NCBI GenBank assembly: GCA_003952965.2
Contig: CM025853.1
Span: 6,495,007-6,559,006 of the forward strand
DNA length: 64,000 nt
Direction: 5' to 3'
Origin: Morella rubra
Lineage: Eukaryota > Streptophyta > Magnoliopsida > Fagales > Myricaceae
Below, piece after piece: positions 10,057 through 22,080 of the stretch. A model generated the notes under the pieces. It saw only the letters and a program-made list of their open reading frames with translations, was not told where the DNA came from and did not search any database. The position numbers were made by a program, and so were the translations under genes. Each line of letters starts with the position of its first letter. Positions within the stretch are counted from its first letter, which is position 1.

Positions 10057-10606
10057 TTATGGTGATCGCACTGAACGGTGTACCGTGTACGTCTTGGAGT
10101 CTTGGAGATTGGAGAGAGAAGAGAGCCGGAGAGAGAGAAAGAGGCAAAGTTGGATTGTTGCCGTTGGAGCCTTGGAGGAGGAGAGGTAAGAGAGAGAGAG
10201 TGGAGAGTGAGAGGGAGAGGCAGGCGGCCAGAGTGAGAGGCAGAGTGAGGGGACTCGGGAAGTTGTCGTTGACCTCTGGAGGCTAGCGTCGGCCGGCGGG
10301 AGGTGGAGGCTGGCCATTGGCATCGGGAGGTGGGGAGTGAGAGAGCTTAGAGGTTGGCGTCGGGGAGAAGAGGAAATTGAGGGGGTGGGGGGGAAATTAA
10401 ACTAAGGTGAAACGGTACTGTTTCACCCTCTGATAATTTTTTTTAAAAAAATAACAGGTCAGGCTGGGCTTTGAGGGGCAGGCGCGCATTAAGGGCTTGG
10501 GGGGCAGGCTGAGCTTTACACTAATAAAAAAAAAATTAAAAAATTTCAGGCGATGGGGGGCGTCTGCCCCCCATTGTCCCAATGTAGTTCCGCCCTTGGG
10601 CATAGC

Positions 10607-12542
10607 CATTGTGTGTGGCGTTGTCATATCAGGTCCACGTGCAAAAGCTGGCGCAATATAGTTCGCTGTAAAAGATATGGGGCTCATGTGCTAGACGTCA
10701 GTGCATACGAGTCTCACTCCCAATATTCTCTCAGTTGCGTTCTACGAAATTTTTTTTTCTTTTTCCAGCTCCGAAGAAAAGATTAATTCAGTTGTCACAT
10801 GCTCCACGCCATTATCTTGACGTTTCCTCTGACCCAAACCGCTACTCTTATATATATATCTTATAAGATCATGAATACTTGGAGTTGAACGAGTCAAACA
10901 TGGATTCTACTTCTTCAATACATCTTGCTTAAAGAAGATTAGTTACTGATTTGTTCACATTCACAAATAAACTGTTAGCTAGTGTTACTGATGTGCCAAT
11001 CATGGATTTTCTTTTATTTTTATTTTACTTTTTTAAGCACTTCTGAGTCATGCAGTTACCCCGGCCTCCTTTCTTTTTGGCCTGCAACTTGAGAAATGAG
11101 GGCTGAGGCGGTACACGCGAATATAGAAACGAGTAGCACATTGTTTGACGTTTAGTTGGAAGTGTAAACCAAAATTCCTTGCAAATTAATAAAGGAAGTT
11201 GAGAAAAGAAAATACGGAAAAAAAAGAAAAAGAAAAATAATTGCCACAAAAAGACGACTATAATGAGCATACCGTTCTCGCAAGATCTGAGTTAGTGATG
11301 AAAACTAATTGCCACAAATGATTTATATAATTAGAGGCTAGCTTATCAACTTTATATAATTCACGACCACAAAATTGGAATATTCTTGGAAAGCTATAGG
11401 TAATTACAGTGACTGCAACCTTCTTGGACTAAGTCAAAGTCACCGTGGGATGGTGATTGAGCAGCTACTTTTTGCATCAAGATCGGAGTTTATATATATA
11501 TATTTAGGCAATTAGGGAAGTGAAAAATAATCACACAGCAAGAGGGTACGAAAGTGACTGGCCACTAGAGCTTGGTACTCGGGACATCAAATTTCTTGAA
11601 GCTATTGATCAGACCCAGTTGATTATTTTGAGAAATTTGATATCTCGTAATGAGTACAAAAAGTTTTGGAGCAGCACAAAATTAAGAAGCAAATATGAAT
11701 TTATCCTATTAAAGAGGACTAATGAAGGGGTTCCGATATGTACTTAGGTCGCTTGTGATGACTAAGATAGTGTTTGTGTCTCAATATTGTGGAGTGGTTA
11801 AAATTCTGGAGTATGAGAATTAATGAAAAAGTGAAGAGATATGATTTGAATAAAGTTTTTATATTATTATAATAGAAAGTGATGATTTAATGGCATAACG
11901 TTGTTTTAGATTTGTGAGAAGTATTGTTATGGCTTAAAGATTGATGTGAATAAGATGGATACTGGTTGTGGTGATTGCTACCAATGAAAGTTTTGGAGTA
12001 GGATGACGTTTTCTATGTTTTAAGATTGGGTGATTGAAAATATTAGAATTCCCTCTATATATCCAAATTCCCGAAATAAAAAGGACCAAATTTTGGAATT
12101 GAATAACATGTAAAATTCGAAAATTGAAAACGACCAACGTCTCTGATAGCTAGTAATTAACGAGTAAGATTTATGAACTAATGACTATATAACTGACATA
12201 GGTTATGTGATGGTGTAATAAATATTCTGTCAAGTACATATAAATTTTTTAAAAAATTTAAGAAGCCATATATGTTTCTTTTATTAGAAAATTACTAAGT
12301 TTTAAGAGGAAGAGTGAAATTGAATCACTCCAATTGGCCTAATATTTCTTTTGTTCTTTTGAGGTGAAAAAAAGTCATGACAAGAAACGACAAAGATAAA
12401 TTTATCGTTTATTTTTTTTTAATAAATTTTAGTTTCAGTTTTTAAGGAAAGAACTTGGTTGAATTATCATGGAGCCCATTCCAACATAACGCAAGGTGGG
12501 ACTGGGCTGCTTTTTTCTTTCTTTTTTTCAATCAGTGGTATA
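10607..12542. other. Intergenic region between hAT element and copia A
   Basis: AT-rich with no recognised coding sequence. The first 80 bp belong to the frame interrupted by the hAT element (see 6521-6742). A TATATATATAT run lies near 10850 and another near 11493. Poly-A/T and purine runs lie near 11215-11240. Short open frames at 11520-11747 and 11934-12137 have no recognisable similarity or codon pattern, and I regard them as chance. Confidence 0.5.
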
Positions 12543-13640
12543 TGAACAAGTGTGGTTCAAGACTCAAAATACAGCAGCCGAACCTAGAAGGGGGGGTTGA
12601 ATAGGTTCTAAAAATATCTGCCCATTTTTAAACTATTTCTGCACAAACTTCACAAGCTTATCAGCAAGGTTCAGGGACACTCAGTATATCATGCGGAATA
12701 ATCAATTCAATATGGCCAGGTTATTATAGATTAACAACACTACAATAAACTCAAGAATATCTTTCTTAATCAAAGAAACAGAGCATACATCAATCACTAC
12801 AATGACTAAATTTACAATCACAAACAATAACACTAGAATTGATGACAAAGAGAAAAACCACTTGAAAGAAATCTTTCAAGAGGAAAAAACTCTCCGGGCT
12901 CGTAAGCCGGTTTAAGCGAATCCACTAGAAACTTCAAACTCAGTACAAGTGATCTATACACTACCCAACACCCCGTTGCTAGTCTATCACAACTGTTACC
13001 TTACCTGGAATACAACATCCAGCTCTACACCATGTAGGAACGAGGAACTCCTCTTCCATTTGAAGATCTTGATTCCAAAAATCGATTTAACAGCCCAGCC
13101 TATCTTTCCACACACTCACGTGCAATCAGCTTTCTTACAATAGGAACAAACAGTCTGGGTATTTTCTTGGTGATCAAATCTGAGAACATAGGAGAAGCAG
13201 GAATTTTGTTGGGTTAAATCTCAGTTCTTACAGAAATAGCTACAGAAACATTAATCGGAAGGAACTAGAGGAAAGCTCTCGAAATCTTAGGTCATAGAGA
13301 TATCTCAAGGAACGTGTTTCTAATTGTGAGAAAAACTGGCTTTTGTACTTTCGGGAGTCAGAGGGAATAGATTCACGAAGTTTTAAGACTTCTTGAATCT
13401 TGGGCTCGTCTGTTAAAATCGTTACAACAGTCTTTCATAACATATGATCAATCTTGGAGTGAACTCTAAACAAACTTCCCGGCTATCAAAACATCAAAGC
13501 GCCAGCTCCGTATAGACAGACTATATGCAGACCACAATCAAACCTCCAACATAACCCAATGATCCCAAGACTTGATGAACGACTGGTCTTGAGCAGGACT
13601 TCAATAAGTAGGAACCTCAGGAATAAACCAGGACACGTCA
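12543..13640 (-). repeat. Copia A 3' LTR
   Basis: Plus-strand limits TGAACAAGTGTGGTTCAAG...ACCAGGACACGTCA, so the minus-strand LTR runs TG...CA. It matches 19387-20468 almost throughout. The terminal segments differ by a short indel (CACACTTGTTCA here, CAACTTCA in the 5' LTR). The conserved CCCCTTCTAGGTTCGG stretch lies near its minus-strand end. Confidence 0.85.
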
Positions 13641-14290
13641 AATAGTGAGTGTAGAAGTGGGTGAAAAAATAAGTAGTGGGTGATTAAACAGCTGTTAGCA
13701 CTAACTAGAATCCAAGATTAGTGGGACTGTGTGTGGCGGCAGGTGAGTGTAGTGAGGGGAGAAGTATTCGTCGGGTAAAAGTGAGAAGGCACGAATACTA
13801 GGGTAAAACTAGATAAATGAAGATAGTTTGGGTAAGAGAGAAATGTATGGTGAAAAAAAAAAATGTGACATGGAGTCCTGGGTACCTTTGTAAGATAGGG
13901 GAGACGCGAAGCTTGTAAGCCTGGGATAACCAGGAAAAGTGCTGAGGCCAGTATGCCCTGGATGATAGGGTATAAATGCTGAGGCCTAAAAGCCTGGGAT
14001 GACAGGCGACAAACGCTGAGGCCTGAATGCACGGGATAACAAGGAATAGACTCGAAGGCTCGTGAGCGCAGGATGCCCGAGGACGAGTATGCTTGTGTGC
14101 CTGGGAATTTCGAGGTATTTTATCTCCAGGCGTTATAATAACGTGAGATGCCCAGTATGTCCGGAATGATCGGGATCAGGCTGGTAAGCTCGATATGCCC
14201 GGCTAACCTCCAGGCACATGCCTGTATGCCCGGGATGACCTATAAGCCCTGTATGCCCGGTTATTCCTAAGCTCATACAAAAAAAAACCA
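13641..14290. repeat. GC-richer imperfect repeats between pol and 3' LTR of copia A
   Basis: Variants of GCTGAGGCC and of ATGCCCGGGATGACC recur from about 13905 to 14265 (for example near 13916, 13953, 13991, 14029, 14065, 14185 and 14228), unlike the AT-rich surroundings. Nothing resembling a polypurine tract adjoins the 3' LTR at 13640. A purine stretch that could be one (minus-strand CTCAGGAGAAG, near 14291-14301) lies instead on the pol side of the repeats. The block may be an insertion between the polypurine tract and the LTR, or an expanded 3' untranslated region. Confidence 0.5.
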
Positions 14291-14461
14291 GGACTTCTCC
14301 TGAGCATGGACACTATCTGCCATTTTCACCATGGTTATACAAACTACAAGAATCATTAAAACAACACGAAATTATTAGAATAACATCTAAAAACATATTA
14401 GACAAACAATAACTCAGGCAAGACAAAAAAAAATTACTGATCCAATTTTTTAAGAAATCTG

Positions 14462-17400
14462 ACAAACACCTACGGCTTGTCACAAGAATTCAAATCTTAC
14501 TGTATCAAGAGGTTTTGTAAATAGGTCAGCTAATTGGTTTTCAGTGGGAACATGTTCAACAGTAATATATTGATTTTCAACAAGATCACGTATAAAGTGG
14601 TGTCTTATATCTATATGTTTAGTATGTGAATGTTGTACAGGGTTCTTAGAGATGTTTATAGCACTTGTATTATCACAGTATACAAGCATGGATTTTTGAT
14701 GTATTCCATAATCAGCTAACATCTGTTTCATCCACAGGAGTTGTGTGCAGCAACTCCCCATGGCTATGTACTCTGCCTCAGCAGTTGATAAGGAAATGGA
14801 ACTTTGCTTTTTACTAAGCCAAGCTACTAAATTTGAGCCCAAGTAAAAACAAACCCCAGATGTGCTTTTTCTGTCGTCAGAATTTCCAGCCCAGTCTGCA
14901 TCAGTAAATCCAACCAAGTGAGTGTTAGATTCTTTGGAGTACCAAATACCATAATCCACAGTACCGTTTACATAGCGTATGATCTTCTTCACTGCTTCCA
15001 GATGACTTTCTTTTGGATTTGCTTGAAACCTAGCACATATTCCTACACTGAAAGATAAGTCAAGTCTGCTGGCAGTTAAGTATAGTAAACTTCCTATCAT
15101 ACTTCGATACATGGTATGATCTACACTCTTTCCAGAAGCATCAATATTCAATTTAATAGAGGTATTCATAGGAACTTTTGTATGCTTTTTATTATCTAAA
15201 TCAAAACGTTTTACAAGATCTTTTGCATATTTTGATTGAGATATAAACAAACCTCCTTTGATTTGTTTAATTTGCAAACCAAGAAAATAGTGAAGTTCTC
15301 CTATCATACTCATTTCAAACTCATTCTTCATGGATTCAGCGAATTCTAAGGCAAGTACTTCTTTAGGAGAGCCGAACACAATGTCATCTACATAAATTTG
15401 TGCTATGATAATATTTTTGTTAATTTTCTTTATAAACAGAGTGCGGTCAGCACTACCTCTTATAAAGCCATTATCAAGTAAATATGTAGATAACCTATCG
15501 TACCAGGCCCTAGGGGCTTGCTTTAGACCATAAAGAGCCTTTTTTAACTTGAACACATGGTTAGGGTAGTTTTTGATCTACGAATCCCTTAGGTTGTTCC
15601 ACAAAGACTTCTTCTTGCAGAATGCCATTTAAAAAGGCTCTTCACATCCATTTGGTGAAGTTTGAATCCCATAAAGCAAGATATAGCTAACAAAATTCAA
15701 ATAGACTCTAGTCTTGCTACAGGAGCAAACGTTTCATCATAATCTATGCCCTCTATTTGTGTATACCCTTGTGCAACAAGACGTGCTTTATTTCTAATTA
15801 CAACACCATTTGCATCAGATTTATTCTTGTAGATCCATTTAGTACCAATGATGTTCTTAGCAGTGGGTCTAGGTACTAGAATCCAAACATCATTCCTAAT
15901 AAACTGATTCAACTCATCATGCATGGCATTGATCCAAAATTCGTCTTTTAAAGCTTCATCAATATTTTTGGGTTCAAGTAAAGAGACATAACAGGATATG
16001 TAAGTTGGTTTAGAATTCTACCTCTCAGCCTCATTCCTTCATTGGCCTTACCGATGATATTTTGCTTAGGATGATTCAATTTAACACGAGAAGAAGGTTC
16101 CAAGCTATTCTCTGAATCTGAATCTCTGTTTCCATCAGATTCTGTGTCGGATGGAGTTTGCTTTTCTTCAGTGACTTCAGACTGCTCAGTTGGTTCATCT
16201 TCTTCTTCAACCTGATTTTCTTTTATTTCACCAATATCCTCAATATTTTTCAGGTTAGAATCGAAATGCAAATCATCATCTATTTTAACATTTATGGATT
16301 CCATGACAACAAGAGTACGTAAATTGTAAACACGGTAAGCTCTACTAGTTGTTGAATAACCTAAGAATAGGCCTTCATCACTACGAGTATCGAACTTACC
16401 TAGTTTTTCTCTATCACGTAAGATATAACATTTACTCCCAAAAGTTTTAAAGTACTTTACAGTAGGTCTTTTTCCATTCCAAATTTCATAGGGAGTTTTA
16501 TTAGTTTTAGGACGAAGATACACTCTGTTAATTATATAACATGCGGTGTTTATGGCTTCACCCCAAATTTCTTAGCCATACCTTTACCATGGAGCATTAC
16601 CCGAGCCATTTCTTGAAGGACCCGATTTTTTCTCTCAACAACTCCGTTCTGTTGAGGTGTTATAGGTGCAGAAAATTCTTGATGTATCCCTTCATCAAGA
16701 CACAAGGTGTGGAAGTTTGAATTGTCAAATTCCTTCCCATAGTCACTTGAATTCTTTGAATTCTGCAACCTTGTTCATTTTGCAGACGATTACAAAGATT
16801 TTTAATTTTGTCAAAAGCTTCAGATTTTTCTTTAAGAAGCTCAATCCAAGTAAACCTGGAAAAGTCATCTACAACAACAAGTATATATTTTCTGCCACCA
16901 AGACTTTCAGTCCTAGTTGGCCCCATTAAATCCATATGTAATAGATCTAAGCATCTAGAAGTAGAATCTCAGTGGTCTTTTTATGAGAGGTTCTAATTTG
17001 TTTCCCTAATTGACAAGGTCCACAAATATTTTCAATAACCTTTTGTAGTTTAGGTAAACCATTAACCAACTCTGTAATTTTTGCCAAGTCACGGTAGTTA
17101 ATGTGACCTAGCCTTTGATGCCAAAGGTGTGTTATATTGATATTAGATTTGTTGCAAGACACTGCATCATCAATGATTAAACCATAACAGTTATCATATG
17201 TTCTTGTTCCATTAAACACAGATTTTCCTTTAGAGTTAATAACAAAACATGTTTTTAGTAAATCTTACATCAAATCCTGAATCACATATCTGACTAATGC
17301 TTAACAAATTTGATTTTAGACCTTGTACATAGAGAACATCATTAAAAACTAAAGAACCAGGAAGAGTTACAGAACCTTTACCAAGAATTTTGGATTTACT

Positions 17401-19340
17401 CCCATCTCCAAAGGTTACAGCTCCTCCCTTACCATCGTTGAGAGTGGTGAACATGCTTTTGTCTCCACACATGTGTTTAGAACAGCCACTGTCAAGGTAC
17501 CATGTAAAGTTGCTCTTTGCCTTTAAGGCAATATGGGCTACACAACAAGAGTTAGTAGATTTTTTCTTCCAAGCTTGTTTCTCATTATTCAAAGGGTTTA
17601 ACCTCTGATTTATTAGTTGAATTTGCTGAGTCAATACACTTACTTGAAACGTCAACTTACTAAACTCAGATTTTGAAACACTGTTGTAGTAATCTTGCCT
17701 ACTTTCACTTTTCAAGAGATCATAACACTTTGGTTTAATGTGACCAAGTTTTCCACAGTGAAAGCAAGTAGGAATAAATCTAGAATTCTTAGAATTAATA
17801 GAGCCAGGGTTTTTCGAAATTACCAGTTCCTTTACCTTGATTTGTGGTGCGGTTACAATAGACTTCTTTTTAGTGGCTGGTACAAATACTACCTTATTTG
17901 AAGTTGAGGGAACTGATGTCGAACTGTTAAATCCCAAGCCTCTTTTGTTGCTATCAGACTGACCAATGCGAAGTATCTTGTCAAGTTTACTGGTTCCTAT
18001 AGTGAATTTCTTCATCTGAACATCAGCTTGTTCCAGCTCCTTGTTTAACTTCACAACTTGATCTTCAAGGCTTTATTTGTCATGGTAAGCTCCTGAATCT
18101 TCTGACTTAACTCGTCTTTCTCTTTTTCCATTTTCTTAAGAATCATGACATTTTCCTTTTTAATTTTGATACTCTCCTCATATAATTCTTGATAAGCTTC
18201 TTTCAAGCTTTCAACCTCGTTCATATCTTCAACAGTAGTTTCATCTAGATCATCACATTCAGCAAACTCATTAGATAAAATAGATGAAGTAAAAGCTACA
18301 AAATTTACCTTATCAGATTTAGAGGTTTCATGATCTGATGAACTTGTATCTGATTCTGAATCTGAGAGAGATGTCTTTAACACTCGCTTTCCTTTGGATT
18401 TCAAGAAGGTTGGACATTCAGCTTTAAAGTGACCAAACCCTTTGCATTCATGGCATTGTGATCCCTGGTCTGGTTTCTTCTTGAATTCCCTTCGTTCAAT
18501 TTTATCCTTTTGTTCATTTTTCTTCCAACTTGTCTTGGTAAAGGGCTTCGAATTTGACTTCTGTGCATTCCAGTTTCTGCCCTTTTTAAATTTGAAGACT
18601 TTTCAAAATTTCTTGACAAACAGGGCAATATCTTCTTCATCCATTTCTTCATCTTCAGAATCCGAATCATCATTCTTTACTTTCAAGGCAATTGATTTTC
18701 CTTTCTTAGATGGAGGAAACCCCATTTCATATGTTTGAAGAGAGCCCACCAGTTCGTCAAGCTTGATTGAGTCCAGATTTTTACTTTCTTCAATGGCTAT
18801 CACCTTAGCTCTAAACCTTTCTGGTAGTGATCTCAGAATCTTACGAACGACCTTAGTTTCAGGTATTTTCTCACCTAAACTAAAGCTGCAGTTGACCAGG
18901 TTTGTGAGTTTCTCGTAAAACTCATCAAACATTTCGTCGTCTTTCATTCTTAACTCTTCAAATTTCGTAATATTCATTTGTAGTTTTGAATCTCTAACTG
19001 CCTTTGTACCTTCATGGGTGACCAAGAGGATATCCCACGCCTCTTTTGCTGTTTCACAGTTAGAAATCCGCATAAATTCTTCAGGGAAAACATGAAGATG
19101 GCGTTAATCCCTTTACTATTCCAGCTGGCATTTAGCAACTCACTAGTAGACCATTGCTGTGGTTCTTTCTCAATCTTTTCTTCATTTACAGTACTATAAG
19201 GTTTCTCCCATCCTAAAGTCACAGAGGTCCACACTCTTTCATCTATAGACTTGAGAAATGCTCTCATTTTCACTTTTCAATATGCGTAGTTCAATCCATC
19301 GAAATATGGAGGAACATTCAACGACTGAGCTTTATCCATA
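14462..19340 (-). pseudogene. Copia A gag-pol polyprotein, multiply frameshifted
   Basis: It starts at the ATG near 19340 (MDKAQSLNVPPYFDG). An in-frame stop replaces a residue in NYAY*KVKMRAFLKSID. Gag follows to about 17700, with a CCHC knuckle CFHCGKLGHIKPKC near 17710-17760. Then come the protease (WYLDSGCSKHMCG near 17480-17515), the pre-integrase zinc region (LWHQRLGHINYRDLA near 17110), the integrase core (DDFSRFTWIELL near 16850; APITPQQNGVVERKNR near 16650), reverse transcriptase ([23 protein letters not shown] near 15760; QIYVDDIVFGS near 15390) and RNase H (STAEAEYIAMGSC near 14770; HIDIRHHFIRD near 14590). The longest surviving frame is 358 codons (15556-14480). At least eight frame changes make it inactive. 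Confidence 0.9.
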
Positions 19341-19372
19341 TTGAATATTTGAGTCTTTGGAGTCGATGTATG

Positions 19373-19384
19373 GCTCTGATACCA
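19373..19384 (-). promoter_or_regulatory. Copia A primer-binding site
   Basis: Minus-strand TGGTATCAGAGC, complementary to the 3' end of initiator-methionine tRNA, begins two bases after the 5' LTR end. This is the canonical plant copia priming site. It fixes the element's orientation and the LTR boundary at 19387. Confidence 0.9.
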
Positions 19385-19386
19385 AT

Positions 19387-20468
19387 TGAAGTTGGTTCAA
19401 GACTCAAAATACAGTAGCCGAACCTAGAAGGGGGGTTGAATAGGTTCTAAAAATATCTGCCCTTTTTAAACTACTTCTGCACAAACTTCACAAGCTTATC
19501 AGCAAAGTTCAGGGACACTCAGTATATCATGCAGAATAATCAATTCAATATGGCCAGGTTATTATAGATTAACAACACTACAATAAACTCAAGAATATCT
19601 TTCTTAATCAAAGAAACAGAGCATACATCAATCACTACAATGACTAAATTCACAATCACAAACAATAACAGAATTGATGACGAAGAGAAAAACCACTTGA
19701 AAAATCTTTCAAGAGGAAAAAAACTCTCTCGTAAGCCGTTTAAGCGAATCCACTAGAAACTTCAAACTCGGTACAAGTGATCTATACACTACCCAACACC
19801 CCTAGTCTAACACAACTTGTACCTTACTTGGAATACAACATCCAGCTCTCACCATGCAGGGAACGAGGAACTCCTCTTCCATTTGAAGATCTTGATTCCA
19901 AAAACGATTTCAACAGCCCAGCCGATCTTTCCACACACTCACGTGCAATCAGCTTTCTTACAGTAGGAACAAACAGTCTTGGTATTTTCTTGGTGATCAA
20001 ATCTGAGAAAATAGGGGAAGCAGGAATCTTGTTGGGTTAAATCTCAGTTCTCACAGAAATAGCTACGGAAACATTAACCGGAAGGAACTAGAGGAAAGCT
20101 CTCAAATCTTAGGTCGCAGAGATATCTCAAGGAACGTGTGTTTCTAATTGTGAGAAAAACTGGCTTTTGTACTTTTCGAGAGTCGAAGGGAATAGATTCA
20201 CGAAGTTTTAAGACTTCTTGAATCTTGGGCTCGTCTGTTAAAAACCGTTATAGCAGTCTTTCGTAACATCTGATCAAACTTGGAGTGAACTCGGAACAAA
20301 CTTTCCGAGCTATCAAAACATCAAAGCGCCAGCTCCGTATAGACAGACTATATGTAGACCACAATCAAACCTCCAACATAACCCAATGATCCCCAAGACT
20401 TGATGAACGATTGGTCTTAAGCAGGACTTCAATAAGTAGGATCCTCAGGAATAAACCAGGACACGTCA
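19387..20468 (-). repeat. Copia A 5' LTR
   Basis: A 1,082-bp LTR whose minus strand starts TGACGTGTCCTGG and ends ACTTCA, followed by AT and the primer-binding site. It is the partner of 12543-13640. Related but more diverged LTRs occur at 4309-5434, 23669-24925, 38437-39680 and 43694-44878. Confidence 0.85.
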
Positions 20469-21180
20469 TGAAGTATATATGCCAACTTAATTACATCTAC
20501 AGTATATATGCAAGCCACGAAGCGCTAAGCTAGCGCTTCCTACTTAAGAGTGCATGCCGGCTTGCTTAAGCATGGAGCCAGCCCAACCCAATCTAGAAAC
20601 CTCTCATTTATAAACTTCTTTGGTACCCATTTCCTGTAATCTGCATTTTTAGTCGATGTAATCGCATCTCCTTTCCTATTTTCTAAGTTTTTACAACGCC
20701 ATCTGGATCCGATTCCGATGTAATTTCGACGCAAATGTAACTTAAGTATGGAAGCCCTGACTGTGTGAGTTAACCATAGTTGGCTTGTTATCTGTTTAGG
20801 ATTTCTAAAAGCTCTTCCCGACTCTGGTAATGCGCGCTCTTCCTAGATGGTGGAAGCTGGTTGCTGGATGGTTTCAGACGGGCTGATAATAGTTCTTGGA
20901 TAAAACCTGTTAAGCTGCTTGTTGAGTGAGAAAGCAGATTGTATCTCGATCGGCTGCTTTCGGCATCTAAAAGTTTGTGTAACAAGGGCTTCCACCATCA
21001 ACTTACATATCTTCTTGAAGAGTTTCGATTATATTTGTCAACATTACTAGGGAGAGAAAGAAAAGGGAAACGGTCCACTGAAAGGTACATATGTACGTTG
21101 GTCTACAAGTTCAAAAATAACTAAGATACAAAAGCTCGATTGAACATTCGGTTCCATCACCTAAATGATTTAAGCAATTT
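20469..21180. other. Intergenic stretch downstream of WAK-B
   Basis: No recognised gene. Open frames at 20540-20734 and 20788-20985 (minus strand) show no family similarity that I can name. By position this is the 3' flank of the WAK-B kinase exon. Confidence 0.45.
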
Positions 21181-21184
21181 AGAG

Positions 21185-21186
<2 letters not shown>

Positions 21187-21217
<31 letters not shown>

Positions 21218-21244
21218 ATATATATATATACACACACACACACA
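21187..21244. repeat. Compound (AC)n(TA)n(CA)n microsatellite
   Basis: About fifteen AC units, then seven to eight TA units, then about seven CA units. It lies just downstream of the WAK-B stop codon (21268), in what would be the 3' untranslated region or flank. Confidence 0.9.
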
Positions 21245-21267
21245 TATATGTACTGTCAACTAGGTAG

Positions 21268-22080
21268 TTATCTACCATCAGCAAGTGAGTTCAACAATTG
21301 GTTCCTAATGCTTTCATACCCGGCAGTTGTACTAGTAGAAGAACCAGTACCATTTCCAATATCAATGTTGAAAGACTCTGCAGGTTTATTGAGCAAGTAC
21401 TCAGTCTCTTCTGTAGAGATATCAACCTTTCCCCACGGATGCTTTTCAACACTTCTCAATCCTTCTAGTTCCATGGCCACTTCCTTCATAGTAGGCCTAT
21501 ATATCCTCCCCTCTTATCGTTAAGCACCTTTTTGCAAGATTGGCAACATCCTTTAGTTCCTCAATGTTATCCTCCTTGACAATTTGATCATCAAGAATTT
21601 GGAGTAAGCAGTTCTCTGTTATTGCAAAAAGAAGGCAGTTAGCTAAATTTCTATCATTTTTCGGCCTATCCAATGAAAGTACCTTCTTACCTGTCGGTAG
21701 CTTTGCCATCACAATACCGAAGCTGTAGACATCACTTTTTTCAGTTAATTGACTAGTTTGGAAGTACTCTGGGTCCAAGTACCCTAATGTTCCTTGTACC
21801 AAAGTAGTTAGTTGTGTTTGATCAAGAGGAACCAATCTTGAGGCCCCAAAGTCTGCTACTTTAGCATTTCGATGATCATCTAGAAGTATATTTGTACTCT
21901 TCACATCTCTGTGTATAATCGGTATAGATGTTTCAGAATGCAAGTATGCAAGGGCTTCCACAGCTTCTGCAACTATCTTCAGACATTCTTTCCACAATAA
22001 TGAGGATGATAGAGTTCTATCATGAATATGGTTAGAAAGAGTTCCGTTTGTTATGAACTCATAAACTAGTAATGGTACTT
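21268..22080 (-). pseudogene. WAK-B exon 3 remnant, C-terminal part of the kinase domain
   Basis: The minus strand encodes a WAK-type serine/threonine kinase from subdomain V onward: VPLLVYEFITNGTL at the truncated left edge (22080), the catalytic loop HRDVKSTNILL, DFGASR, the activation segment GTLGYLDPEYFQTSQLTEKSDVYSFG, and the C-terminal tail ending SLADGR and a stop at 21268. The glycine loop, catalytic lysine and transmembrane segment are absent, because the sequence beyond 22080 is unrelated. A frameshift near 21490-21497 separates CLTIRGEDI from RPTMKEVAMELEG. The conserved position before LPTGKK reads MAK where relatives have a VLVEL-like stretch. It follows WAK-B exons 1 and 2 in the correct order, so it is probably the same gene. 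Confidence 0.85.

Larger units (their letters stand above)
6743..10598 (-). mobile_element. hAT transposon (TTF-zinc-finger/DUF4371 type), degenerate
   Basis: A 3,856-bp element flanked by an exact 8-bp TSD, GGCATAGC, at 6735-6742 and 10599-10606. Short TIRs match: CAATGGCGGAAC on the left, CAAGGGCGGAAC (reverse complement) on the right. An 8-bp TSD and CAx.GGCGGA-type ends are diagnostic of hAT elements. It contains a broken minus-strand transposase (about 6905-9334), an AT-rich repeat block (9350-10056) and a purine-rich then GC-rich 5' end (10057-10598). The boundaries are secure because TSD and TIR agree to the base. Confidence 0.9.
12543..20468 (-). mobile_element. Ty1/copia retrotransposon, copia A, full length but inactive
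   Basis: A 7.9-kb element on the minus strand with two LTRs (19387-20468 as 5' LTR, 12543-13640 as 3' LTR), a primer-binding site beside the 5' LTR and a gag-pol region with domains in copia order (gag, protease, integrase, reverse transcriptase, RNase H). The LTRs are closely similar with scattered indels, so insertion was not ancient, yet gag-pol has many frameshifts. A GTATA lies immediately left of the element (12538-12542) and again at 20473-20477, four bases beyond the right LTR, a possible offset TSD. An unusual 650-bp stretch separates pol from the 3' LTR. Confidence 0.9.

Noticed and set aside
10057..10323. Ser/Pro/Leu-rich minus-strand open frame and Arg/Glu-rich plus-strand frame
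   Set aside because: Purine-rich untranslated DNA at the hAT 5' end. The compositions are what simple GA repeats give, and there is no domain.
16666..17901. Plus-strand open frames opposite copia A (16666-16929, 16808-16996, 17390-17608, 17695-17901)
   Set aside because: Antisense shadows of the gag-pol frames, which have clear domain motifs on the minus strand.
12543..20468. Endogenous pararetrovirus or gypsy/envelope-bearing element
   Set aside because: Integrase precedes reverse transcriptase, the primer-binding site is the initiator-methionine type, and no movement, coat or envelope-like frame is present. This is plain Ty1/copia.
20540..20985. Possible small genes downstream of WAK-B (two minus-strand open frames)
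   Set aside because: No family resemblance, no upstream promoter-like or splice signals, and lengths that are expected by chance.
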